A stretch of DNA of 11,423 nt from Thermodesulfovibrio sp. (GTDB taxonomy: Bacteria; Nitrospirota; Thermodesulfovibrionia; Thermodesulfovibrionales; JdFR-85). Shown piece by piece: positions 1 to 6,756 of this stretch (position 1 is its first letter; each line of letters opens with the position of its first letter). The notes beneath the pieces are model-generated. The model did no database searches. It was given only the letters and a program-made list of their open reading frames with translations, and was not told the origin of the DNA. The stretch covers positions 1 to 11,423 of the forward strand of contig JALUSH010000129.1 of assembly GCA_027016675.1 (NCBI GenBank). The letters are read 5' to 3'. The translations under genes were made by a program, and so were the position numbers.

Positions 1-95
1 TTTCTGCTCTGCGGGTGTACTATGGATGGAAACAATACAAGAAACACTGCAATGACAACTATTAACCCTCTTGCTATGATACCGGCTCCTTTCAC
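1..95 (-). CDS. Exported or membrane-anchored protein, N-terminal 31 residues only
   Basis: The gene runs off the left edge of the window. Reading leftwards from a GTG at 95-93, 31 codons stay open: a short basic start (KGAGIIARG) and then a hydrophobic run (LIVVIAVFLVLFP). This looks like a signal peptide or an N-terminal membrane anchor. A strong ribosome binding site, AGGAGGA, lies at 107-101 with five bases before the GTG, and it overlaps the stop codon of the TetR-family gene. The two genes are therefore very probably cotranscribed, and their translation may be coupled. TetR regulators are often followed by their own efflux genes, so a periplasmic adaptor or a TolC-like outer-membrane protein is a reasonable guess. 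Nothing in the visible part proves it. Confidence 0.72.
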   Translation of the reverse strand, partial: MKGAGIIARGLIVVIAVFLVLFPSIVHPQSR

Positions 96-105
96 TCTCT
101 TCCTC

Positions 106-708
106 CTATCCCACTATACCTTTCAGAAAGATATCCACAAACTCCCTGACCACTCGCTCTGCCTCTTTTCTGGTAATCGTTCTTGATTTTGTAATCTCCT
201 CTGCCTGGAAATAGCAGAAGACCATCCCCAGAAAGGCCCTTGATGCAAGATATGTATCTATGTCTCTTATGGTGCCCCTGTCTCTTAGTGTATCAAAGTA
301 ACCTGAAAGGGTCTTTACAAGCTCTTCTATGAATTTCTCATAGACCTTCCTTATCTTGTCAGGATAAACATTCATCTCTGATAGCATGATCTTTACCATA
401 CCCTTTCGCTCCTTCAGGGTTTCAATGAATCTTAGCGCCATCTCTGATAGCGCCTCTTCAGGGGGACTGTCCTTGACCCTTGGTATGATCTCTTTCAGGC
501 GGGGTAGGAATGTGTACTTCTTCAGAACCTCCTCAAAGAGCCTCTCCTTTGAGCCAAAATGCCTGAAGAGGGTTATCTCTGTAACTCCTGCCCTGGCTGC
601 TATCTCTCTTGTGGTTGCCCCCAGGTAGCCTTTTTCTGATATGAGACAGAGTGTAGCCTCAAGGAGTCTCTCTTTTGTCCTTGTCTTTTTGTCTGACTGC
701 TTATTCAC
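106..708 (-). CDS. TetR/AcrR-family transcriptional regulator
   Basis: This is a 200-residue protein of normal TetR-family length. The N-terminal helix-turn-helix spans about residues 31-52 (TTREIAARAGVTEITLFRHFGSK), with the usual TetR order of a small-residue turn followed by a recognition helix ending in FRHFGSKE. Residues 60-200 are a helical ligand-binding and dimerisation domain with no recognisable ligand signature. The start is a GTG at 708-706. The nearby ATG at 714-712 is in another frame and stops at once. The ribosome binding site is weak. The downstream exported-protein gene starts 11 bases after the stop, with its ribosome binding site overlapping that stop, so an efflux operon is likely. 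Autorepression is plausible because a dyad overlaps the candidate promoter. The effector is unknown. The family call is firm; the target is inferred. Confidence 0.93.
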   Translation of the reverse strand: MNKQSDKKTRTKERLLEATLCLISEKGYLGATTREIAARAGVTEITLFRHFGSKERLFEEVLKKYTFLPRLKEIIPRVKDSPPEEALSEMALRFIETLKERKGMVKIMLSEMNVYPDKIRKVYEKFIEELVKTLSGYFDTLRDRGTIRDIDTYLASRAFLGMVFCYFQAEEITKSRTITRKEAERVVREFVDIFLKGIVG

Positions 709-732
709 TTTGTCATCCAGTATCTAATTTAT

Positions 733-748
733 GTTAGCATGCACTTAC
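733..748. promoter_or_regulatory. Candidate TetR-type operator dyad
   Basis: The sequence GTTAG-CATGCA-CTTAC has half-sites that match as an inverted repeat except at one position (GTTAG against GTAAG). It lies immediately downstream of the candidate -10 of the TetR gene, where a bound repressor would block transcription. TetR-family proteins usually bind such short dyads next to their own gene. No binding is shown, and AT-rich DNA makes chance dyads common. Confidence 0.3.
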
Positions 749-749
749 T

Positions 750-779
750 ATATTAGCAGAAAAGAACATTTAAACACAA
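750..779 (-). promoter_or_regulatory. Candidate sigma-70 promoter for the TetR operon
   Basis: Read on the minus strand, a -35-like TTGTGT (779-774) is followed after 18 bases by TAATAT (755-750). The TAATAT is preceded by TG one base upstream (TGCTAATAT), like an extended -10. The GTG start is about 40 bases further on. This is a consensus match by eye only. Confidence 0.4.
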
Positions 780-964
780 TCTAAATCTACACAGGAGTTC
801 TACCAACTTTAATATAGATAAAACTTAGATAAAACTCTATAGACAAACTTACATAGCAGTCCTTCACAGGCAGACAGAGGTGGTGAAGAAGATCATGTCA
901 CTGTTGTGATGTTTATCTTTTTCCTTTCTTTCAAGAGGAGCAGCAGAAACTAAATGCAGAGACC

Positions 965-2062
965 TCACCTCAACAGTGAGAGGTTCCCTATCCTCACCTG
1001 CTTCAGCCCCTCCTCCTGTGCCACATGAAGGCACCGATATGCCAGTTCTCTGGAGATTAAAGGTAGATCTCTCATATAAAAATGTGGATAAAAGGCAAGT
1101 AGGCTATAAGGGATCTCAGGATCTATAGAGGCTATGAATTTTGCAATACCACGGATCTCTTTTTCATCAATATAGCCAGGAACCAGAAGTGTACTTGCTG
1201 CAATCAGAGGAGGTGAGGGTCTCTTCTTGCTCCTTGCAGCAGCAGAGGCAAAGTTTTCAATTGTTCTCTCATTTGTAACACCTGTTAATACCTTATGAAG
1301 TACATCATCCCATGCCTTGAGATCAAACTTTATAGTCCCACCTGTTTGCAATGAAATCTCTATCATCTCATTTAACAAGCCTCTGTTCATCGTTCCATTG
1401 GTCTCCCAGCATATTCTGAGTATTCTCTTTTTGTATCTTTCTACAGCCCTTCTTGATACATTTAATGCAAAAGGAATCTGTGGTGTGGGGTCTCCTCCAA
1501 AGTAGCATATGCAGGAGGTCTTATTATCTATGGCCATGAACATGTCTTCAGCAGTCCTTGTCTCAGGCCTCAAGGTCTCTTGCCTGAAATGCCAGTTCTG
1601 ACAATACAGACAGTTCAGTGTACAGGCATGGAAGAAAACAGCAAGATTCTTATAGCCATACTCAGGGCCTTTGTAGTAGGCATACTCAGGATACCCTGCT
1701 CCAGTTCCACCTGCACAGACCCAATCAGCAACACAATTAGTGGGAAGAGGGTCATGATACCATGAGAGTTTTCCTTCATGAACGCTTACACCAACAAGGC
1801 TGCCTTTTTCATTCTTTCTGAGCCCACAATACCCATAGCTACCTTCTTGTATTCTGCACTCATTCACACAGATTGTACATCTGATACCATCCTTTGCCAT
1901 GGGTGGCTCGGCAGGCAGGCCGAATTCTGCCCTGCTTTTTCTATGACACTCAATGGCTACTTCCAATGCCTCATCAGATGCATTCCGTATGCATTGTAGA
2001 CATACCCCCAGGCTGTCTGAAATAAACCTGGAGGATCTATTGCAGAGCCTGCAGATACCCAT
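965..2062 (-). CDS. Radical SAM protein, pyruvate-formate-lyase-activase-like, with extra cysteine motifs
   Basis: A 365-residue iron-sulfur enzyme expected to cleave S-adenosylmethionine reductively. Numbered from the ATG at 2062, it has three cysteine clusters. C4/C7 and C21/C24 form a paired CxxC zinc-ribbon-like head. Residues 62-79 carry CTICVNEC and later GYCGLRKN, the pattern found in front of the radical domain in PflA-like and AmmeMemoRadiSam-type proteins. The radical SAM motif CTLNCLYC has C147, C151 and C154, followed by GGDP at about 189-192, the usual GGE-like SAM-binding position. An in-frame TTG at 2080 would add six residues and overlap the flavodoxin-like gene by eight bases. 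I prefer the ATG because its codon is stronger, although neither start has a clear Shine-Dalgarno. The stop of the flavodoxin-like gene is only ten bases upstream, so the two are one operon. The substrate cannot be told from the sequence. Confidence 0.88.
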   Translation of the reverse strand: MGICRLCNRSSRFISDSLGVCLQCIRNASDEALEVAIECHRKSRAEFGLPAEPPMAKDGIRCTICVNECRIQEGSYGYCGLRKNEKGSLVGVSVHEGKLSWYHDPLPTNCVADWVCAGGTGAGYPEYAYYKGPEYGYKNLAVFFHACTLNCLYCQNWHFRQETLRPETRTAEDMFMAIDNKTSCICYFGGDPTPQIPFALNVSRRAVERYKKRILRICWETNGTMNRGLLNEMIEISLQTGGTIKFDLKAWDDVLHKVLTGVTNERTIENFASAAARSKKRPSPPLIAASTLLVPGYIDEKEIRGIAKFIASIDPEIPYSLLAFYPHFYMRDLPLISRELAYRCLHVAQEEGLKQVRIGNLSLLR

Positions 2063-2072
2063 GGTTACTTTA

Positions 2073-2552
2073 TCAGCCAAACAATTTTTTACACAACTGT
2101 GCTACCCTGGCACCAAGCTTGAAGCCATCCTCTTTTGCATGACTGTCAGGAGCTCCTACACAGGCAACACCATAATGGCCAGAAGCACTCATGGGGTCAC
2201 CTACAATTATCATTCCGTATATAAGCATGCACTGAAGAATTGAGAATATGGTGGTCTCTTTACCACCTGTCTGATGACCACCTGTTGCAAAGGCTGCACC
2301 TACCTTGCCTTCCATCTTGCGCCTTATACCCACAAATTCATCAAAGACACGTTTCAGATCATAGGCCATTACACCAAAATAAACAGGTGAGCCTGCTATG
2401 ATGCCTGCAGAGTTCAGAAAATCATCCTTTGTCACCTCAGTAGTACTCCTCAGAACTGCCTTCACTCCTTCTGATTCAACGCCCTCTGCTATAGCCTCTG
2501 CAAGTTGTTTTGTGTTACCACCCTTTGAATAATAAAGAATTAATACCTGCAT
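2073..2552 (-). CDS. Flavodoxin-like / WrbA-like FMN protein (NAD(P)H-dependent FMN reductase family)
   Basis: A 159-residue cytoplasmic flavodoxin-fold protein. The first strand and phosphate loop, LILYYSKGGNT (residues 4-14), match the FMN phosphate-binding loop of the family. GSPVYFG (54-60) and ATGGHQTGGKETTI (89-102) correspond to the isoalloxazine-binding loops of WrbA-type proteins. It is shorter than typical WrbA (about 190-200 residues), so the general family name is safer than wrbA. The start is an ATG preceded by a perfect AGGAGG at 2564-2559. The radical SAM gene follows within ten bases. Radical SAM enzymes need a low-potential electron donor and flavodoxins can serve as one, so the pair may be donor and acceptor. 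That is inferred from adjacency alone. Substrate and redox partner are unknown. Confidence 0.9.
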   Translation of the reverse strand: MQVLILYYSKGGNTKQLAEAIAEGVESEGVKAVLRSTTEVTKDDFLNSAGIIAGSPVYFGVMAYDLKRVFDEFVGIRRKMEGKVGAAFATGGHQTGGKETTIFSILQCMLIYGMIIVGDPMSASGHYGVACVGAPDSHAKEDGFKLGARVAQLCKKLFG

Positions 2553-2582
2553 CTGAAACCTCCTTTCTGAAACTATATTTAA

Positions 2583-2613
2583 TTCTATATTTATGATAAG
2601 ATAAAGTATAGAA
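2583..2613. repeat. Dyad in the divergent flavodoxin / cytochrome P460 intergenic region
   Basis: An imperfect inverted repeat with ten-base arms: TTCTATATTT pairs with AAAGTATAGAA, with one G-T wobble, around an 11-base centre. It lies between two divergent genes, 31 bases upstream of the flavodoxin start and 58 bases upstream of the cytochrome start. The whole stretch is very AT-rich, so it could be a shared operator or just AT-rich promoter DNA. I could not assign convincing -35/-10 pairs in either direction. Confidence 0.35.
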
Positions 2614-2670
2614 AAAATAAAAATATTAATCCCTGGAAATCACTCCGGGAACAAAGTCAGGAGGTGTAAG

Positions 2671-3174
2671 ATGAAAAGGCTGATGATCATATTAACTATT
2701 ATACTGGCTACATTCTCAGTTGCATATGCAATACATGAGACCATGCCAGCAGAAACAACAGTCCCCCTTCCAGGGCCTCATGCTTCTGCTATCTATAAGT
2801 ATATCACTGCAGAAGACAATTACAGAGACTGGACTCTGTGGCCTGGTAAGGGGAAAAAATTTCAGGCACGCCCACCCCTTGAGATTGCTACAACCTATCT
2901 TAATGAGAATGCCTATTACTCCCTCAGGGTAAGAGAAAAGATGGCTAATGGCTCTATAATTGTCACAGAAAACTATGATAGAAATAGGAATCTGAAAGCA
3001 ATCTTTGTAATGTACAAAATCAAAGGCTACAACCCAAAAGCTGGTAACTGGTACTGGGCTCAATATGACCCTGATGGCAGGACAAAGGCAGCAGGAAGAG
3101 TATCTGCCTGTATAGATTGTCACTCAAAGGTGAAGAATAACGACTATATATTTACAGAACCTTTTGTAAAATAA
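2671..3174 (+). CDS. Cytochrome P460-family periplasmic haem protein
   Basis: A 167-residue exported protein. Residues 1-20 are a clear Sec signal peptide (MKR, a hydrophobic core, then SVAYA), with cleavage likely after A20. The mature part has the cytochrome P460 layout: an early aromatic-rich segment (YRDWTLWPGKG), a central beta-rich region (GSIIVTENYDRNRNLKAIFVMYKIKGYNP), WYWAQYDPDG, and a single haem-binding CIDCH at residues 147-151 near the C-terminus followed by DYIFTEPF. P460 proteins bind a c-type haem, sometimes cross-linked to a lysine, and can oxidise hydroxylamine or bind NO; the related cytochrome c'-beta proteins lack the cross-link. I cannot tell which applies here. The ATG follows a strong AGGAGGT at 2659-2665. 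A strong hairpin terminator ends the gene, so it is probably monocistronic. Confidence 0.88.
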   Translation: MKRLMIILTIILATFSVAYAIHETMPAETTVPLPGPHASAIYKYITAEDNYRDWTLWPGKGKKFQARPPLEIATTYLNENAYYSLRVREKMANGSIIVTENYDRNRNLKAIFVMYKIKGYNPKAGNWYWAQYDPDGRTKAAGRVSACIDCHSKVKNNDYIFTEPFVK

Positions 3175-3193
3175 GCTTTTTATAATAAGGACC

Positions 3194-3230
3194 CGAAAAA
3201 ACTTGCACGTCGTAAGTGCAAGTTTTTTCG
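3194..3230. terminator. Intrinsic terminator, 15-bp perfect stem
   Basis: The arms at 3194-3208 and 3216-3230 (CGAAAAAACTTGCAC and its exact complement) enclose a seven-base loop, GTCGTAA. Each strand has an A-run before the stem and a T-run at its 3' side, so it could work in both directions. It ends the cytochrome P460 transcript 20 bases after the stop and separates it from the next operon. Confidence 0.92.
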
Positions 3231-3233
3231 TTC

Positions 3234-3263
3234 TTGACCCTGATAAAAGTTTTTTTATATCCT
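3234..3263 (+). promoter_or_regulatory. Candidate promoter of the SprT-like/dtd/purB operon
   Basis: TTGACC (3234-3239) is followed by an AT-rich stretch with TATATC at 3256-3261 (16-base spacer) or TATCCT at 3258-3263 (18-base spacer). It starts directly after the terminator and about 65 bases before the first start codon of the operon. The -35 is good and the -10 mediocre. Confidence 0.45.
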
Positions 3264-3326
3264 AAATTATTGCGTCTCTGCAAATCCAGCTTGCTGTGGA
3301 GGGCAACTAATCAAGGGGTATTTGCT

Positions 3327-3971
3327 ATGAATATCAAAAGGATACTTCAAAGGATCACCGGGTCTGATATCTCCATTACCTACACAGACAACAGGGTAAA
3401 TATAATCAGTTTTACAAAAGGAAAAGGACAGATAACACTCCGACTTCAAAGGATATTTATGGATGCACCACTTGATGTTATCCATGAAATAGGACAACTT
3501 TTGAAAAATCCAAGAAAAAAAACCCCTCTAATCAATGAGTATTTTAAAAGAAATCGCTGGCGAATAAGAAAAAAGGCTCGCTTAATGGGACGAATCGAGC
3601 CCATGGGCAGATTTTATAATCTCAGAAAACTCTTTGACAAGCTGAACAGGGAGTACTTTGCTGGAGAACTGGACGCTGTGGTCACCTGGGGAAGACGGTC
3701 ACCCAAAAAGGCAGTGCGTAAAAGAACCCTGGGGAGTTATAATGCCGAGACAAGGACCATCAGGGTCAATCCAATCCTTGACAGTCCAAGGGTACCCAGG
3801 TACTTTATCGAGTATGTCCTTTATCATGAGATGCTCCATGCCTATCTTGGAATTAAGAGAGACCACAGGGGGAGAATGAGGTCTCATACGCCTCAGTTCA
3901 GGGAATTAGAACGGAAATATCGCCACTATAGCAAGGCCATTGAATGGGAGAAGAGGCTACAGAGGATATGA
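3327..3971 (+). CDS. SprT-like zinc metalloprotease domain protein
   Basis: A 214-residue cytoplasmic protein with a SprT-like zinc-metallopeptidase domain in its C-terminal half. The zinc site HEMLH is at residues 167-171, where E168 would be the catalytic base. The likely third ligand is H187 in SHTPQF, the usual HxxxF place. Before the domain comes NLRKLFDKLNREYFAG, the typical SprT-like entry helix. Residues 1-90 are basic and unassigned. An upstream in-frame GTG at 3216 would put the start inside the terminator hairpin. The ATG at 3327 has AAGGGG eight bases upstream and is the better start. No transmembrane segment or signal peptide is seen. The substrate is unknown; eukaryotic relatives (Spartan) degrade DNA-protein crosslinks, but that role is not established for this group. 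The next gene overlaps its stop by four bases. Confidence 0.85.
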   Translation: MNIKRILQRITGSDISITYTDNRVNIISFTKGKGQITLRLQRIFMDAPLDVIHEIGQLLKNPRKKTPLINEYFKRNRWRIRKKARLMGRIEPMGRFYNLRKLFDKLNREYFAGELDAVVTWGRRSPKKAVRKRTLGSYNAETRTIRVNPILDSPRVPRYFIEYVLYHEMLHAYLGIKRDHRGRMRSHTPQFRELERKYRHYSKAIEWEKRLQRI

Positions 3972-4420
3972 AGGCCCTCCTTCAGCGTGTAAGCAATGCC
4001 TTTGTACATGTTGATGATAGATGCCTCGGTAAAATCGGTAGAGGTCTGCTTGTCTTTCTTTGCATTGAAAAAGGAGATACAGAAGAGGATCTTGGGTATA
4101 TTATAAAAAAAACCCTTAATCTCAGAATCTTTGAAGACCCTTATGGTAAAATGAATCTATCCCTCCTTGACATCAAAGGCGATATCCTTGTAATATCACA
4201 ATTCACACTCGCTGCTAAAACCCGTAAAGGTAACAGGCCATCTTTTGATAACGCTGAAGCGCCTGACCGCGCAAAGGCAATGTATGAGAGATTTATTAAA
4301 ATGACAAGGACTGAAGGTATAAAGGTGGCTTCAGGCGAGTTTGGAGCATTGATGAAGGTCAGTTTAACAAATGATGGCCCTGTAACAATATTGTTAGACT
4401 CCAGAGATAAAAGAAAATAA
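3968..4420 (+). CDS. dtd: D-aminoacyl-tRNA deacylase
   Basis: This 150-residue protein matches the normal Dtd length. It hydrolyses the ester bond of D-amino acids (and glycine) misloaded on tRNA, a proofreading step in translation. It carries the start MKALLQRVSNAFVHVD, the SQFTL motif at residues 77-81 with conserved T80, and NDGPVT at 135-140, which contains the Gly-cisPro element that excludes L-amino acids. The start is the ATG at 3968, overlapping the SprT-like stop as ATGA. Eight more in-frame codons exist upstream but would lie deeper inside the SprT-like gene and add residues Dtd lacks. Overlap and short spacing place it in one operon with the SprT-like gene and purB. Confidence 0.96.
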   Translation: MKALLQRVSNAFVHVDDRCLGKIGRGLLVFLCIEKGDTEEDLGYIIKKTLNLRIFEDPYGKMNLSLLDIKGDILVISQFTLAAKTRKGNRPSFDNAEAPDRAKAMYERFIKMTRTEGIKVASGEFGALMKVSLTNDGPVTILLDSRDKRK

Positions 4421-4435
4421 TTCAAGGAGGCATAA

Positions 4436-5734
4436 ATGATACCACGGTATACAAGACAGCAGATGGGCGATATATGGAGTCTGGAAAACAAATACCAGAA
4501 ATGGCTTGATGTGGAGATAGCAGTCTGTGAGGCATGGGCTGAACTTGGTGAGATACCTGAAGAATCATTGAAAAGAATCAAGGAACGAGCAAACTTTGAT
4601 GTAAAAAGGATTGACGAGATAGAGGCCACTGTAAAACATGATGTAATTGCCTTTCTTACCTCAGTGGCTGAATATGTAGGTGAGGACTCCAGATATATAC
4701 ATAAAGGTCTTACCTCTTCAGATATCCTGGACACAGCACTTGCCCTCCTTTTGAGGGAGGCATCAGATATTATTATAGGTGACCTGAATGCCCTTCTTGA
4801 GGTATTAAAAGAGCAGGCATTAAGATACAAGGATACCCCTTGCATGGGTCGCAGTCATGGTGTACATGCAGAACCCATGATCTTTGGACTCAAGTTTGCC
4901 CTCTGGTATGAAGATATGAAACGCAATCTTGAACGCATGAAGAAGGCCAAAGAGGTGATCTCATTCGGCAAGCTCTCAGGCGCAGTAGGCTCCTTCTCAA
5001 ATATTCCTCCTGAAATAGAGGAGAAAGTCTTGAGCCGGCTGGGCCTCAAACCAGAACCTGTTGCCACCCAGATTGTTCAACGCGACCGACATGCTGAATA
5101 CATGCTTACACTTGGTCTGATCGCTGCATCTGTTGAAAAGATTGCTGTAGAGATAAGACATCTTCAGAGAACCGAGGTGCGGGAGGCAGAGGAACCCTTT
5201 ACAAAGGGACAAAAGGGCTCCTCTGCAATGCCACATAAAAGAAACCCTGTGGGTTGTGAAAATCTCTCAGGACTTGCACGTGTGGTCAGAACCAATGCTC
5301 TGGCAGCCCTGGAAAATATACCGCTCTGGCACGAAAGGGATATCTCTCATTCTTCAGTAGAAAGAGTGATAATACCTGACAGTTCCATCCTTGTGGATTA
5401 TATGCTTAACAGGCTCAAAAATATCCTTTCAGACCTTCATGTTTACCCTGACCGGATGTTAAAAAACATGGAGATGAGCTACGGACTATACAATTCCCAG
5501 AGGGTACTTCTTGCACTCACTGACAGGGGATTGACAAGAGAGGATGCCTATGCACTTGTTCAACGTAATGCAATGAAAAGCTGGCAGGAGGGAAGGGACT
5601 TCCTCACAGTACTTAAAGAAGACAAGGATATCGGAAAATATCTCAGTGATTCAGAGTTGGAAAGAATCTTTGAACTTAATTACTATCTGAGAAATATTGA
5701 TTTTATCTATCAAAGGGTCTTTGGAAGAGCCTAA
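4436..5734 (+). CDS. purB: Adenylosuccinate lyase
   Basis: A 432-residue enzyme of the fumarase/aspartase superfamily. It splits SAICAR to AICAR plus fumarate and adenylosuccinate to AMP plus fumarate, two steps of purine synthesis, acting as a homotetramer in the cytoplasm. Visible motifs are H68 in TVKHDV, TSSD (93-96), GRSHGVHAEP with H141 as a likely catalytic histidine, and the superfamily signature GSSAMPHKRNP (261-271), whose serine loop carries the catalytic Ser. The 430-residue length fits the short bacterial PurB type typical of Bacillus and many anaerobes rather than the longer E. coli form. The start has a textbook AAGGAGG at 4424-4430. It sits 15 bases after dtd and converges on accA with only 44 bases between them. 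No hairpin terminator was found there. Confidence 0.97.
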   Translation: MIPRYTRQQMGDIWSLENKYQKWLDVEIAVCEAWAELGEIPEESLKRIKERANFDVKRIDEIEATVKHDVIAFLTSVAEYVGEDSRYIHKGLTSSDILDTALALLLREASDIIIGDLNALLEVLKEQALRYKDTPCMGRSHGVHAEPMIFGLKFALWYEDMKRNLERMKKAKEVISFGKLSGAVGSFSNIPPEIEEKVLSRLGLKPEPVATQIVQRDRHAEYMLTLGLIAASVEKIAVEIRHLQRTEVREAEEPFTKGQKGSSAMPHKRNPVGCENLSGLARVVRTNALAALENIPLWHERDISHSSVERVIIPDSSILVDYMLNRLKNILSDLHVYPDRMLKNMEMSYGLYNSQRVLLALTDRGLTREDAYALVQRNAMKSWQEGRDFLTVLKEDKDIGKYLSDSELERIFELNYYLRNIDFIYQRVFGRA

Positions 5735-5778
5735 AAATCTATAGAGCCTTGAATATTTGCAGTTAGTTAGTTTTATTA

Positions 5779-6756
5779 TTACTTTGAGCGATTGAATTGA
5801 CCTATCTTTCGCAATTTCTTGTATCGCTCCTCAATGAGTTTGTCTGGTTCTATGTCTTTTAACTCTTCAAGGGTTTTCAGCACTGACTCTTTTATGTTAT
5901 TAGCAGCTTTCTCAGGATCTCGATGTGCCCCACCTGAGGGCTCTAAAATTATTCCATCAATAATCCTGAATCTCAGGAGATCCTGGGCAGTTAACTTAAG
6001 TGCTTCTGCTGCCCTTTCATATTCCTGAGCACCAATATCACCATTTTTCTTCCAGAGTATGGCAGCACAACCCTCAGGGGATATAACAGAGTATATTGCA
6101 TGCTCAAGCATAAAAAGACGGTCTGCCACAGAAAATGCCAGCGCACCACCACTTCCTCCTTCTCCTATGACAACTGAGATTATGGGAACACTTAGTTGAG
6201 ACATTACCATAAGATTTGTGGCTATGGCTTCAGCCTGACCTCTCTCCTCAGCACCAATTCCAGGAAATGCACCTGGAGTGTCTATGAATGTAAGCACGGG
6301 CATGTTAAAGCGCTCAGCCATCTCCATAAGTCTCTTTGCCTTTCTGTATCCTTCTGGATGGGGTTGGCCGAAATTCCTTGTTATCCGCTCCTTGGTTCCC
6401 CTTCCCTTCTGATGTCCGATAATCATTATGGTAATGCCGTCGATACTGCCAATACCTCCAACCACTGCAGGGTCATCGGCGAATCGCCTATCGCCATGGA
6501 GTTCAATAAAGTCCTCGGTAATGATATTGATATAATCAAGGGTATAGGGACGGTCAGGATGTCGGGCAATCTGTGTCTTCTGCCAGGGGGTGAGTCTGGA
6601 GAATATATCCTGTCTCAGTTTCTCTGCCTTTTCTTCAAGCTTCTTGAGCTCTGAGTCAATATTCATCTCTGAGCCATTACTGAGGCTTCTTAGCTCTTCG
6701 ATCTTTAACTCCAGTTCCTGTATTGGTTTTTCAAAATCAAGATAGTACCGTATCAT
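5779..6756 (-). CDS. accA: Acetyl-CoA carboxylase carboxyltransferase subunit alpha
   Basis: A 325-residue subunit, close to the usual 315-325. With AccD it moves the carboxyl group from carboxybiotin to acetyl-CoA, giving malonyl-CoA for fatty-acid synthesis. After an N-terminal helical region, seen also in other AccA proteins (residues 1-55), the crotonase-fold domain shows GDRRFADDPAVVGG (88-101), GHQKGRGTKERITRNFG (114-130), DTPGAFPGIGAEERGQ (159-174), GEGGSGGALA (198-207, the oxyanion-type glycine loop) and SPEGCAAILWK (226-236). Its ATG overlaps the dnaE stop as ATGA, so translation is coupled to dnaE. The dnaE-accA order is recurrent in Nitrospirota, Desulfobacterota and some other phyla. 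accD is not in the window. Confidence 0.97.
   Translation of the reverse strand: MIRYYLDFEKPIQELELKIEELRSLSNGSEMNIDSELKKLEEKAEKLRQDIFSRLTPWQKTQIARHPDRPYTLDYINIITEDFIELHGDRRFADDPAVVGGIGSIDGITIMIIGHQKGRGTKERITRNFGQPHPEGYRKAKRLMEMAERFNMPVLTFIDTPGAFPGIGAEERGQAEAIATNLMVMSQLSVPIISVVIGEGGSGGALAFSVADRLFMLEHAIYSVISPEGCAAILWKKNGDIGAQEYERAAEALKLTAQDLLRFRIIDGIILEPSGGAHRDPEKAANNIKESVLKTLEELKDIEPDKLIEERYKKLRKIGQFNRSK

Noticed and set aside
862..888. CTTCAC/GTGAAG inverted repeat after the radical SAM gene as a terminator
   Set aside because: Only a six-bp stem with a 15-base loop and no T-run on the minus strand.
2716..3123. Minus-strand open frame opposite the cytochrome P460 gene
   Set aside because: The plus-strand gene has a signal peptide, haem motif and strong ribosome binding site; the opposite frame has none.
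3216..3326. Upstream extension of the SprT-like gene from a GTG at 3216
   Set aside because: It would begin inside the right arm of the terminator hairpin and cover the promoter; the ATG at 3327 has a ribosome binding site and begins a normal-looking N-terminus.
3944..3967. Eight extra N-terminal codons for dtd
   Set aside because: They lie within the SprT-like gene, and Dtd proteins start at MKALLQRV; the ATGA overlap at 3968 is the usual coupled start.
4141..4845. Long minus-strand open frame across dtd and purB
   Set aside because: It lies opposite two confidently identified genes, has no matching motifs or ribosome binding site, and is a shadow frame.
5735..5778. Terminator between convergent purB and accA
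   Set aside because: The 44 bases are AT-rich, but no stem of useful length was found.
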